Source: Akkermansiaceae bacterium
GTDB lineage: Bacteria > Verrucomicrobiota > Verrucomicrobiia > Verrucomicrobiales > Akkermansiaceae
Direction: 5' to 3'
NCBI GenBank assembly: GCA_024233135.1
Contig: JACKPZ010000019.1
Location: forward strand, 1-64,000
Length of the DNA stretch: 64,000 nucleotides
A program made the translations under genes and the position numbers. How positions within the stretch are numbered: the stretch's first letter is position 1; the number at the start of each line of letters is the position of its first letter. Positions 52,849-61,796 of the stretch are shown piece by piece. Below the pieces are notes generated by a model that saw only the letters and a program-made list of their open reading frames with translations, did not search any database and was not told where the DNA came from.

Positions 52849-53912
52849 CTCTCCACCGCCTCGCGGTGGTCGCCGTGGGCGGGGAATTCGTAGTGCGGGA
52901 CCTGGTGGGCGTGGCAGAGCGAGCGGATGAATTCGTGGCGGCGGGCGGCTGCGGGCGAGAGGTTGTTGCGATCGACGAGTTGGATGACGGCGAGGATGCG
53001 GCTGGTGGCGGCATCGGTGAGGACGAAATCCGCATGGGTGGAGGCGAGGCGGGCGGTCATGGCGTCGCCGTCGTCGGCGGGCGCTTCGAAGAGATCGGCG
53101 AGGCGGACTTTGGGAGAGACAACGCGCCCGGGACGGACGGCGGCTTCGAGGGCTTGGTGGAAACTTCTTTCGTCGCGGTCGAGCATGTGGGGACGCGGGC
53201 GGACGGCGGTGATCGACCCGCCGGCTGCCGCGACCGGGTGGGGCGAGCGGATGACGCCACGGTTCGCCAGCATGCGGCCGATGACGAGCGCGGCGGCGGC
53301 GAGCACGCCGAAGACGATGAGGGCGACGATCGGCTTGCCGGAAACCTGCGGTTCCGATCCGGGAGTTTGGGTTTCCGCGATGCCGGCGGAAGCGGCGGAG
53401 GGCAGCGCTCCCTCGGCAAGCGGGGGGGCGTCGGACCGCGGGATGGATGCGGGGTCGGGCCGGGTGCGGATGGTTTTGAGGCTGCGGAGCGGTGTCGCAT
53501 CGGCCTCCCATGCGCCGTTGCGGAGCACGACGTCGAGGGTGGTGGGGAGTTCCGGCGGGGCTCCGTCTCTCCATGCGGACCAGCGCCGGAGCTTCGCATG
53601 GGTGCTGCGGTGGCGGGAAACGTCGATGGCCACGGCGAAGCGGGCGCCGACCGAGGATTCGGCATCGTCTTTCGAAACGGCGAGCGGAGCGCAGGCACCG
53701 ATCCGCAAGCCTTCGAGCTCGGTCCACATCGTGGGCGCGGCATCGGCGGCCTGCAGCAGGTGGGTTTCCCCGGAGGGGCGGACGTGCGTGGAGAGGGCCG
53801 CGGCGGCGGCCCGGCGGATGGCGGCGGGATCGGCCGAAGGCATGGAATCCGCGCGGACGCCGGATGAAACGAGGGCGATGCCGGCGGCGATGAGGCGGAG
53901 GATCTGGTGCAC
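52833..53912 (-). CDS. Single-pass membrane protein with degenerate DUF2726 domain (B)
   Basis: 359 residues from the GTG at 53912 (HQILRLIAAGIALVSSGVRA as signal sequence). Same architecture as the gene at 50398: ectodomain about 22-145, Pro/Ser linker, transmembrane helix 194-217, then DUF2726 about 245-345. Shared blocks include W-T-E-L-E-G-L-R near 63-70 against W-K-E-I-A-G-L-R, and KVRLADLFEAPADD against KVRLADLFDVRPGR. The conserved E365-L-D-D of A is Q311-L-V-D here, so the acidic catalytic Glu is lost. Likely a sensor or a non-catalytic partner. Confidence 0.75.
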   Translation of the reverse strand: MHQILRLIAAGIALVSSGVRADSMPSADPAAIRRAAAAALSTHVRPSGETHLLQAADAAPTMWTELEGLRIGACAPLAVSKDDAESSVGARFAVAIDVSRHRSTHAKLRRWSAWRDGAPPELPTTLDVVLRNGAWEADATPLRSLKTIRTRPDPASIPRSDAPPLAEGALPSAASAGIAETQTPGSEPQVSGKPIVALIVFGVLAAAALVIGRMLANRGVIRSPHPVAAAGGSITAVRPRPHMLDRDERSFHQALEAAVRPGRVVSPKVRLADLFEAPADDGDAMTARLASTHADFVLTDAATSRILAVIQLVDRNNLSPAAARRHEFIRSLCHAHQVPHYEFPAHGDHREAVERSLKV

Positions 53913-54000
53913 GCTGGGACATGCGATAGGGGTTGGCGCCGCCCGCGGCAAGGGCGTGCTTGCGCTGCGCACGCGGACCCGTATGTTCCACGCGGTTTTC

Positions 54001-54606
54001 ATGGTGATGGAGCAAGACAGCATCGGCGTCCGCCTCAGGTCCGCACGGGAGTCGGCCGGGCTGACGATCGATGACGTGCACTACCGTACGAAGTTGCCGA
54101 AGTCGGTGATCGTGGCGCTGGAGGCGGAGGACTTCGCGAGTTTCCCGGGGCCGGTGTATGCGCGCAGTTTCCTCGCCCAATACAGCGAATACCTGAAGGT
54201 GGATGCGGATGAGTGGGTCGATGCGCTGGAGCCCGGCGGATTCGCGGCGCATGATGGCATCGGCGATCTGGTGGAGGCACCCGGGGAAACGGAGGACCGG
54301 CCGCATGGCGCGGGGAGGTCGTCGCACACATCGTCGTCCTCGCTCGGCGGCTGGCTGGCGATGCCGATGTTCATGTTGTTCTCCGCGGCGGTGGTGGTGC
54401 TGGCGATGAAGGGCTACGAGCATTTCGAAACCAAGTCCCGCGAGGAGGAACCGCAGGCCGCCGAACCCGGAGCCCCGCCCTCGCCCGTGGAAACACCGGC
54501 TCCGCAGGCATCGGCTCAGGAACCGGATGAGGAGCGGCGGGAAACGGCCTCCCGCGATGAGGACCGAGCCGGCAAACCGCCACCGCGGGCGATCATCGTG
54601 CGCTGA
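54001..54606 (+). CDS. RodZ-like helix-turn-helix membrane protein
   Basis: 201 residues from the ATG at 54001 (54007 and 53983 are alternatives). N-terminal Xre/RodZ-type HTH (VRLRSARESAGLTIDDVHYR, LPKSVIVALEAEDFASFPGP, VYARSFLAQYSEYLKVD), then a linker, one membrane helix near 117-136 (LAMPMFMLFSAAVVVLAMKG) and a Glu/Pro-rich tail. RodZ links MreB to the wall machinery; this one lacks the periplasmic beta-domain, so it is a reduced form. Confidence 0.8.
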   Translation: MVMEQDSIGVRLRSARESAGLTIDDVHYRTKLPKSVIVALEAEDFASFPGPVYARSFLAQYSEYLKVDADEWVDALEPGGFAAHDGIGDLVEAPGETEDRPHGAGRSSHTSSSSLGGWLAMPMFMLFSAAVVVLAMKGYEHFETKSREEEPQAAEPGAPPSPVETPAPQASAQEPDEERRETASRDEDRAGKPPPRAIIVR

Positions 54607-54619
54607 GGCGGGCGCGGGT

Positions 54620-55624
54620 TCAGAGCCCCGGCAGATCGAGTTTCGCGAGCTCGGCCTCGATGATGTTCTCGCACTCGACGATCTGCCGCTCGCGCCGCTG
54701 GCGCGCCTCGACGGCGAGTTGCTCGAGAGTGTCGATATCGTAGAGATAGACTTCCTCGATCTCGCCGACGGCGGGGTCGATGTCGCGCGGGACGGCGATG
54801 TCGATGAGGAACAACGGCCGGAATTTCCGCGCGCGGCGGACGCGCTCGACGTGCTCGGGTCTCACCACGGCGTGCGGCGAGCCGGTGGAGGAAATGACGA
54901 CGTCGACGCGTGCGAGGATCTCCTCCCACGCGTCGAAGCGCACCGCGCTGCCGCCCATCTCGTTGGCGAGTTCCACGGCGCGATCGTAGGTGCGGTTCGA
55001 GACGATGATCGAGCGGGCGCCGCGCGAGACGAGGCTCTGGGCGGTGATGCGGCTCATCTCGCCCGCGCCGAGGATCATGACCTCGCTGTTCTTCAGGTGG
55101 CCGAAGATCTTCTCCGCGAGGTCGACCGCGACGTTTCCGACGGAGGTGGAGCCCTCCTGGATGCTGGTGTTGGTGCGCACCTTCTTGCCGACGGTGAAGG
55201 CGCGCTGGAACAAGCGGTTGAGCACGCCGCGGGTGGCGCCGGCGTCGAGCGCGAGCTGATAGGCCTGCTTCACCTGCCCGAAGATCTCGGTCTCGCCGAG
55301 CATCATCGAGTCGAGTCCGCTGACGACGCGGCAGAGGTGGCGTGCGGCCTCGGCGCGCTCCATCCGATAGAAGTGCGGCGACGCGTCGCTGCCGGCGAGT
55401 TTCGCGAGAAGATTCTCCAGCTCGCGCACGGCGTGCGATGAATCCTCCGCGGCCAGATAGTATTCCGTGCGGTTGCAGGTGGAGATGACGAGGCCCTCGG
55501 CCACCCCGTGGAGATCGAGCAGCGCGAGAGAGGCCTCTCCGAGCCTGCTGGTGCCCACGGCGAAGCGTTCGCGGACCTCCACCGGCGCGGTCTTGTGATT
55601 GAGGCCGAGGCAGAGGAGTTCCAT
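54620..55624 (-). CDS. hemA: Glutamyl-tRNA reductase, short form
   Basis: 334 residues from the ATG at 55624 (MELLCLGLNHKTAPVEVRER). Active-site Cys in VISTCNRTEYYLAAED, catalytic block GLDSMMLGETEIFGQVKQAY, NADPH site VMILGAGEMSRITAQSLVSR. The family is usually about 420 residues; the dimerisation domain after residue 330 is mostly missing. First step of C5 haem synthesis. The start overlaps the upstream ccsA-like stop by 1 bp (TGATG). Confidence 0.93.
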   Translation of the reverse strand: MELLCLGLNHKTAPVEVRERFAVGTSRLGEASLALLDLHGVAEGLVISTCNRTEYYLAAEDSSHAVRELENLLAKLAGSDASPHFYRMERAEAARHLCRVVSGLDSMMLGETEIFGQVKQAYQLALDAGATRGVLNRLFQRAFTVGKKVRTNTSIQEGSTSVGNVAVDLAEKIFGHLKNSEVMILGAGEMSRITAQSLVSRGARSIIVSNRTYDRAVELANEMGGSAVRFDAWEEILARVDVVISSTGSPHAVVRPEHVERVRRARKFRPLFLIDIAVPRDIDPAVGEIEEVYLYDIDTLEQLAVEARQRRERQIVECENIIEAELAKLDLPGL

Positions 55625-56397
55625 CAGATGAACGCGAAAACCAGGAGCGAGAACACGAACAAGGCCAGCGCCGAACACGCGAGCCGGCGGCCCGTCATGC
55701 CGCGGATGCCATGCACCCCGAGCACCACCAGATAGGCCAGCCAGACAGCCAGCGCGGCCACCAGATGCGGTAGCGCGGACTTGTCATGAGGCATCAGGAA
55801 ACCCGCCACGATGCCGATGGTGAGAAGGAACCCGCCGAGGCGCAGCAGGCGGGTGAGCGAGACGAGCAGCTCGCGCACCGGCGGCAGGTTCCGGAACAGG
55901 CCGCTTTTCAGATGGTGCTCCTTGAGCTGGTGGTCGAGCACCAGGAACATGACACCCGCCACCGCGGCGAGGGCCAGCGCGCCGTAGGCGAGCACCGAGG
56001 TGGCCGAGTGGGTCTCGTGCCAGGGATTCACCCCCGCGATTTTCTCCGGCGAGGAGTCGAGCATGCCCGGCAGCAGCGCGGCGGCCTGGAAACAAAACAC
56101 CACCGGCGCGCTGAAGACGCCGAGCAGCGAGATCCGGTACGCCGGGCCCACCAACAGGTAAAACAGGGTGAGCGACCACGCGAGAAACACCAGCACCTCG
56201 CCGCGGTCGGCGAGCGGGCAGGCGCCGCGGGCCTCGCCGCGCAGGCCGAGGAACGCGAACTGGCACAGCAGCGTGCCCGCCATCCAGACGACCGTCCAGC
56301 GGCTGCGGTGCCCGCGGTGCACCGACCACATGCCCCAGGCCCCCGCGATGAGCGAGAGCACGGTGGCGGCGACGAGGGTCCAGCGGTCCATGGCCAT
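55624..56397 (-). CDS. CcsA/HemX-like cytochrome c assembly membrane protein
   Basis: 257 residues, eight hydrophobic segments. Family-like region NPWHETHSATSVLAYGALAL with conserved His, and a C-terminal membrane block ending VAALAVWLAYLVVLGVHGIR. In many bacteria this type lies next to hemA as hemX and influences haem or cytochrome c maturation. It overlaps hemA by 1 bp, so translational coupling is likely. Confidence 0.85.
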   Translation of the reverse strand: MAMDRWTLVAATVLSLIAGAWGMWSVHRGHRSRWTVVWMAGTLLCQFAFLGLRGEARGACPLADRGEVLVFLAWSLTLFYLLVGPAYRISLLGVFSAPVVFCFQAAALLPGMLDSSPEKIAGVNPWHETHSATSVLAYGALALAAVAGVMFLVLDHQLKEHHLKSGLFRNLPPVRELLVSLTRLLRLGGFLLTIGIVAGFLMPHDKSALPHLVAALAVWLAYLVVLGVHGIRGMTGRRLACSALALFVFSLLVFAFI

Positions 56398-56452
56398 TCC
56401 ATGGCCTGTGAGGCCGCCGCACGCAAGCGCCGGAAGCAGGAAATCGCCCGCC

Positions 56453-58135
56453 TCAGTCGCCGGCTTTGCGCACCGTGACGCGGCGCAGGTAGTATTGGTT
56501 GAACTCGTCGCCGTCGGAAACGAGCGCGAAGTTGTAGCCCCAGTAGTTCACGAAACACGGGTCCTCGATGCGCCACGTCGCGGTGTGCCAGCACTCGTTA
56601 TCGGGGATCGTGTACCAATGCCCGGCGGTCTTGAAACCCTCGGGCGACTCGTAGACCAGCTTGAAGCCCGCGTTCTTGTTGTCCTCCTTGCGGCGGACCT
56701 CGGCGGTGATCTCGATGGGCACGCGGTCGTAGCTGAGAAACGCGGGATCGACGACGAACAGGTTGCCGCCGGGGATGTCGCCGGCGCGGGCGGACCCGCC
56801 GTAGGCGACGACCGCTTTCGCCGCCGCGGCTCCGGAGCGGGTGTGCAGCCCGCGTTCGGCCTGTCCATCGCCCACGGTCAGGGAAACCGACTCCGCCTTC
56901 GAGAAATCGCCGCCCCACGGGAGCGGACGGTCGTTCACGGCGCGTCCGGCGAGTTTCCCGGGCGGATCGAAGACCAGCAGCGGCGCGACGCCGAGGCTGG
57001 TGGTGTCCGCGGTTTGTTCGGTTCCGTCGGTGAGGTCGAGCAGGCGCAGCGCGGTTTCGAAACGGACATCGTGTTTCCCGTTCCTCGCCCACGCGATGAG
57101 CAGCGGACCCTTCGCGCCGTCGAAGAGGAACGCCGGATGCCGACCGTCGAGCATCACCCACCCGCGATACACCGGACGCTGGCCGAGGTGTTCGATCATG
57201 CGGCCCAGCGCGTGATAGGCGGGGCGCGGATTTCCTCTGCCATCGAGAAGTCCGAGCGGCCCGCTGTCGCCATCGCGTCCCTCGAACCACTGGATGCACG
57301 CGACGCCCTGGGCGATGCCCATCGTGTAGGCTTTGATGAGCGCGTGGGCCTGGGTGTCCACACCCTTGCGCGAGTCGCAGCCAAGCTCGGTGAAAACGAC
57401 GGGCACGTCCTTCTTCGCCGGGTTGCAGGCGGCGAGCATCTTTCGCACGGTGGGAACGATGTTCAGATAGACGCTCTCGCTGCCGGTGTTCTCCGCGATG
57501 CCGTCGAGGATCTCATACGGGTGGAGGGTGATGTAGTCGAAGTGGTCCTTCGCGCCGGCGCGGATCGCCCGTTCGAGATAACTGATGTGCGCGGACTTGG
57601 CAGCGAGGCCGATCCGGCAATCCGGGTCCGCCGCCTTCGCTTCCTGATAGGTGCGGACGACGAGTTTCGCATAGTCCGCAGGCGTCTGGTCCGGACCGGT
57701 GCCGTTGGGCGGCTCGTTCCACACCTCCCAGCGGCGGATCCGGTCCTTGCAATGGCCGACGGTGGCGGCGACGTAGGCGCCCCAGGCGTCGAGATTGCGG
57801 ACCGGCAGGGTGCCGGGTGCGTCCTTCGCGTTCCAGCCGACGTTGGCATGGAGCAGCCCGCCGAAGATGAAACCATGATCCGCGAGATATGCCATGTGGC
57901 TGTCGAGCGCGTCCCACTGGAACCCGCCCGGCGCCGGCTGCACCTGCGGCCACGTCGTCGGGCAGGCGCGGTAGTAGCGCAGTCCGATCTCCCGCATCTG
58001 CGGGATCCAGCGAGTCGCGTCGTTCGCCGAGCGCCCGTTCACGTGGCAGCTTCCGATGCCGAAGATGCCGAGTTCCGCCGGATCCGCGGCGAGGGCGGCG
58101 GTGGCGAGCAACGCGAGAACGAGCGGGGGTTTCAT
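56453..58135 (-). CDS. Secreted glycoside hydrolase, clan GH-A (GH39-like)
   Basis: 560 residues with signal peptide (LVLALLATAALA). TIM-barrel domain of the GH-A kind: acid/base Glu in RRWEVWNEPPNGTGPDQTPA, nucleophile Glu candidate in VPVVFTELGCDSRKG, and strand ends like FDYITLHPYEILDGI. A beta-sandwich C-terminal domain follows. Probable exo- or endo-glycosidase acting outside the cytoplasm. The ATG overlaps the stop of the GH2 gene by 4 bp, so both are in one operon. Confidence 0.8.
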   Translation of the reverse strand: MKPPLVLALLATAALAADPAELGIFGIGSCHVNGRSANDATRWIPQMREIGLRYYRACPTTWPQVQPAPGGFQWDALDSHMAYLADHGFIFGGLLHANVGWNAKDAPGTLPVRNLDAWGAYVAATVGHCKDRIRRWEVWNEPPNGTGPDQTPADYAKLVVRTYQEAKAADPDCRIGLAAKSAHISYLERAIRAGAKDHFDYITLHPYEILDGIAENTGSESVYLNIVPTVRKMLAACNPAKKDVPVVFTELGCDSRKGVDTQAHALIKAYTMGIAQGVACIQWFEGRDGDSGPLGLLDGRGNPRPAYHALGRMIEHLGQRPVYRGWVMLDGRHPAFLFDGAKGPLLIAWARNGKHDVRFETALRLLDLTDGTEQTADTTSLGVAPLLVFDPPGKLAGRAVNDRPLPWGGDFSKAESVSLTVGDGQAERGLHTRSGAAAAKAVVAYGGSARAGDIPGGNLFVVDPAFLSYDRVPIEITAEVRRKEDNKNAGFKLVYESPEGFKTAGHWYTIPDNECWHTATWRIEDPCFVNYWGYNFALVSDGDEFNQYYLRRVTVRKAGD

Positions 58136-61008
58136 TCCATGGTGGTGATCTCGAGTTTCGCGTCGGGCAGTCCCTCGGACTTCACGGTGAGCACGGCACG
58201 TCCTGGTTTGCCGTCGATGCCGCGCAGGACCACCTGACAGAGGCCGTTGAAGGCGGGCATGGAGGTTCCCTGGAGCGGCAGGTGGCTGGTCGGGTCGCCA
58301 TTGCAAACGGCGAGGATCTCGGCCGCGCCGGAGATTTCGAAGTCGAGCGGGTTCATCGAGCGCGGGACCAACCGGCCCTTCTCATCCGCCACGGTGACGG
58401 TGACGTAACAGAGATCGTCGCCATACGCCTTGATCTCCGGGCGGTCGGCCTCGACCAGAAGTTTCGCCGCCGCGCCGGTGGTCGAACGGTCGGCATCGGC
58501 CCAAGGTTTCCCGTTCTTCCATGTCTTCACGACGAGCGTGCCGGGCTGATAGACCACATCCTCCCAGACGATGCGGTATTCGAATTCCTTCTTCCGCTTG
58601 CGGCCGAGCGATTGTCCGTTGAGGAACAACTCGGCTTCGTCGCCGGAGGTGAACACGTGCACCGGTGTCTTCTCGCCGACGCGTTCCGGCCAGTTCCAGT
58701 GCGGCAGGATGTGGGCCATCGGATGCTCCGGCCGCCAGTGCGCTTGATAGAGATAGTAGCGATCCTTGGGAAACCCGCAAAGGTCGAGGATGCCGAAATA
58801 CGACGAGCGGGATGGCGCCTTGCCGCCGAGTTTGCGCAGTTCCTCCATCGCCTTCCTCCGCTCCTCCTCGTTCTGGAAGTTGAGCGCGTTGGTCTGGTCC
58901 TGGTTGTAGGGCGTCGGCTCGCCGAAGTAGTCGAAGCCGGTCCACACGTATTCGCCGGCGATGAACGGGTTGCGCTCGAGCAGCTCGAAGTCGAGGTCCG
59001 GCCGGTTCGCCCAGCCGGGCGCGTAGAGTTCGTACGAGCTCACCTGGAAGTCATAGAACCCCTTGCCCTTGTCCCACGAGACCGGGAAGAAGTAACAACC
59101 GCGGGTGCTGACGCAGGACGAGCTTTCGCTCACCACCAGAGGTCCGTCCGGCTTGCGCTTGCGGACCTTGCCGATGATCGAGCGGTCCTTCACCGGGTAG
59201 TTGAAACCGACGATGTCCACCGTGTCCGCGAAGGGCGTGAGGGCCGCTCCGAGGTGGTTGATGCCGAGCGTGACCTGGCGGGTGGGGTCGTGTTTGCGAA
59301 TCAGCGACGTCAGTTTTTCGGAGACCCAGAACATGTTCGAGCGCCCCTGCTCGGGGATCTCGTTGCCGGTGCTCCATGCGATCACACAGGGGTGGTTGCG
59401 GTCGCGGCGGACGAAGGCGGCGACGTCCTTTTCGTGCCAGTCGTCGAAGAAGACATGATAGTCGTTCGGCTTCTTGCCGAGTTTCCATGCGTCGAACAAC
59501 TCGTCGAGCACGAGGACGCCCATGCGGTCGCAGAGAGCGAGGAAACCCGGTGCGGGAGGATTGTGCGAGGTGCGGATCGAGTTGCAGCCCATCTCCTTGA
59601 GAAGTTCGATCTGCCGCTCCGCCGCGCGGGTGTGGAAGGCGCTGCCGATGGCGCCGAGATCGTGGTGGTTGCAGACGCCCTTGAGCTGGACGCGCTTGCC
59701 GTTGAGATAAAACCCGTCGGCTTTCCACTCCGCGCTGCGGATGCCGATGGAACACGTTTCGACGTCGAGTTTTTCATCGCCGCGGAGCAGGGTGCTGCGG
59801 AGTTGATAGAGATACGGGTTTTCCGTGCTCCACAGGGTGGGCGAGGGCAGCTTGATGCGCGCGGTGGTGTCCGCGGACCGGCTGGAGGCGACGCGTTCGC
59901 CCGATGCGTCGAGGATTTCATGGACCACCTCGCATCCGCTTCCCGCGCCTTCGAGTTCGCAGCTCACGACGACTTCGGCCGAGCCGTCCGTGATCTGCTC
60001 CGCGCGGGCGAAGATGCTGTTGCGGACGAAGTGCGTCGGGTGGGCGCGAACCAGCCAGACGTGCCGGTAGATGCCTGCGCCGGGATACCAGCGCGACGAC
60101 TGAGGTTGGTTTTCGAGGCGCACGGTGACGAGGTTCTCCGCGCCGGGTTTCACGAACGGGGTGATGTCGATGGCGAACGAGTTGTATCCATATTTCCACT
60201 CGCCCGCCTTCTCGCCGTTCACATACACCGTCGGCTGGGCCATCGCGCCATCGAAGACCAGGCTGAGGTGTTTGCCGGCATCTTCGGCGCCGGGTTGGAA
60301 ACGCTTGCGATACCAGCCGATGCCGGCCCACGGCAGCTTGCCCGTCTCGTTCGGCAGGTCCATGCGGAACGGTCCTTCGATCGCCCAGTCGTGCGGAAGA
60401 TCGAGCGTGCGCCAAGACTTGTCGTCGAAGTCGGGATGCGCCGGCGAAAGCGATGCATCACCGGCGTGCTCCGGATGCAATGCCTTGCCCGCGGCGTCGA
60501 GCAAGCAGAGTTCACGGATGCTCGCCCATTGGGTCTTCGGAAGCTCACCGAGGCTGACACGGACGTAGCGTGCCTCCGACTGCTTGGAAACCATCGCTTT
60601 TCCGGAGATGTCGCGGTTCTTCATTTCATCGGCGAGAAGTTCCCACTTCGATCCATCGGATGAAATTTCGACGCGGTAGGGATAGACGGCCTCCTTTTCC
60701 CACTGGATGCCGACGGACGAGAACTCCACAGGGCGGCCGTAGTCGATGCTCAGGCTCTCGCCGATATCCGGTCCGGCGGCGCACCATCGCGTGTCCGGAT
60801 CTCCGTCGATGGCGTTGGCCGCGGGGTTGCCGCTTTCCTCGCTCGATGCGGTGGCGAACTCCGCCCCGGCTCCGGGCTCCGCCTTGCGGGCGCCGTCCGG
60901 CATTTCGCCGAATCGGGCGAAGCGCCAATCCCGGTCGAACGATTCGCGTTGCGCGCCGGCGGCGCCGGTGAGGGTGGCGAGAAACAAAGCGATCGCGTGG
61001 GTTTTCAT
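58132..61008 (-). CDS. Secreted GH2 beta-galactosidase-like enzyme with discoidin-type domain
   Basis: 958 residues from the ATG at 61008, with signal peptide (AIALFLATLTGAAGA). After about 30 residues an F5/8 type C-like domain is inserted (AANAIDGDPDTRWCAAGPD to VSLGELP). Then GH2 sugar-binding (WRTLDLPHDWAIEGPFRMDL), immunoglobulin-like and TIM-barrel domains with acid/base Glu in CVIAWSTGNEIPEQGRSNMF and nucleophile Glu in GPLVVSESSSCVSTRG, and further C-terminal sandwich domains. Substrate probably a beta-galactoside or beta-glucuronide in a plant or algal glycan. First gene of the operon. Confidence 0.9.
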   Translation of the reverse strand: MKTHAIALFLATLTGAAGAQRESFDRDWRFARFGEMPDGARKAEPGAGAEFATASSEESGNPAANAIDGDPDTRWCAAGPDIGESLSIDYGRPVEFSSVGIQWEKEAVYPYRVEISSDGSKWELLADEMKNRDISGKAMVSKQSEARYVRVSLGELPKTQWASIRELCLLDAAGKALHPEHAGDASLSPAHPDFDDKSWRTLDLPHDWAIEGPFRMDLPNETGKLPWAGIGWYRKRFQPGAEDAGKHLSLVFDGAMAQPTVYVNGEKAGEWKYGYNSFAIDITPFVKPGAENLVTVRLENQPQSSRWYPGAGIYRHVWLVRAHPTHFVRNSIFARAEQITDGSAEVVVSCELEGAGSGCEVVHEILDASGERVASSRSADTTARIKLPSPTLWSTENPYLYQLRSTLLRGDEKLDVETCSIGIRSAEWKADGFYLNGKRVQLKGVCNHHDLGAIGSAFHTRAAERQIELLKEMGCNSIRTSHNPPAPGFLALCDRMGVLVLDELFDAWKLGKKPNDYHVFFDDWHEKDVAAFVRRDRNHPCVIAWSTGNEIPEQGRSNMFWVSEKLTSLIRKHDPTRQVTLGINHLGAALTPFADTVDIVGFNYPVKDRSIIGKVRKRKPDGPLVVSESSSCVSTRGCYFFPVSWDKGKGFYDFQVSSYELYAPGWANRPDLDFELLERNPFIAGEYVWTGFDYFGEPTPYNQDQTNALNFQNEEERRKAMEELRKLGGKAPSRSSYFGILDLCGFPKDRYYLYQAHWRPEHPMAHILPHWNWPERVGEKTPVHVFTSGDEAELFLNGQSLGRKRKKEFEYRIVWEDVVYQPGTLVVKTWKNGKPWADADRSTTGAAAKLLVEADRPEIKAYGDDLCYVTVTVADEKGRLVPRSMNPLDFEISGAAEILAVCNGDPTSHLPLQGTSMPAFNGLCQVVLRGIDGKPGRAVLTVKSEGLPDAKLEITTME

Positions 61009-61112
61009 GGTCCTTCCTGCGGATCGTCCGGCGCGTGCACGGGCCGGGCAAGCATCGATTCCCGCGTTCTTCGGACTTTCCACGGCCGCGCGGCGTCGGT
61101 AGCGTCCGGCCC

Positions 61113-61796
61113 ATGATGCGCGCCTGCTTCCGCACCCTTGTTTGTGTGTTCCTTCTCATCGCCCCGGCGTGGGCGGACCACGTCATCGTCACCGGTGGTC
61201 CCGCCCTCCGGAAATGGGAGGACCTCCGCGTACCGCAGGACCGTCACGACCGGTGGTGGGCAAACTTCGTGCGCGCGTCCACGCTGCGGATGGCAGAGGT
61301 GCGCCAGGCCTACGGCTCGAACGCGCCGCTGGTGTGGATGGTCTACCGCCCGGGATATCAGGCGCGCGGCCGTGAGGATGGCAAACCCTACACCCAGTGG
61401 ATCACCGAGCAGGCCGCGAAACGCCGGGCCACCCTCATCTGGTTCGACGGCGGACAGGATTTCATCCGCAAGCTCAACTCCCGCCCGCGCGGCTCGATCC
61501 AGACCTTCGATTTCTTCGGCCACTCGAACAAACACGCATTCATGTTCGACTACGGCAGCGACATCATGGCTGCCTCCATCGCGTGTCTGCACGAGCGCGA
61601 CCTCCCGCGCATCAAGGGCTCCGTCTTCCAACGCAGCGCTTACTGCAAGAGCTGGGGCTGTCACACCGGTGAAAGCATGAGCGGTCACTGGAAAGGCGCC
61701 ACCGGCGTGCCGCTCGAAGGCGCCAAGGGGCCGACCGACTACACCGTGGTGGGGCAGGGGCAACTGCCCCGCGTGAAAGGAAGCTGGGCCCGGTGA
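61113..61796 (+). CDS. Secreted protein with possible caspase-like His/Cys dyad
   Basis: 227 residues with signal peptide (FRTLVCVFLLIAPAWA). H137 in QTFDFFGHSNKHAFMFDYGS and C183 in RSAYCKSWGCHTGESMSGHW have hydrophobic-His-Ser and GC-x-TG contexts like clan CD peptidases (caspase, CHAT). This is pattern inference; no family is recognised with certainty. The next gene starts by GTGA overlap, so the two are translationally coupled. Confidence 0.6.
   Translation: MMRACFRTLVCVFLLIAPAWADHVIVTGGPALRKWEDLRVPQDRHDRWWANFVRASTLRMAEVRQAYGSNAPLVWMVYRPGYQARGREDGKPYTQWITEQAAKRRATLIWFDGGQDFIRKLNSRPRGSIQTFDFFGHSNKHAFMFDYGSDIMAASIACLHERDLPRIKGSVFQRSAYCKSWGCHTGESMSGHWKGATGVPLEGAKGPTDYTVVGQGQLPRVKGSWAR

Noticed and set aside
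51693..53867. A 724-residue plus-strand frame rich in ISHLPSP repeats
   Set aside because: The period-7 repeat keeps all frames open; the rest is antisense to the NERD-like and DUF2726 (B) genes.
50398..54423. A 1341-residue open frame on the minus strand
   Set aside because: It joins a real DUF2726 gene to non-coding 5' sequence, the 7-bp repeat and antisense of neighbouring genes. A GTG at 51669 gives a signal peptide and a natural gene start.
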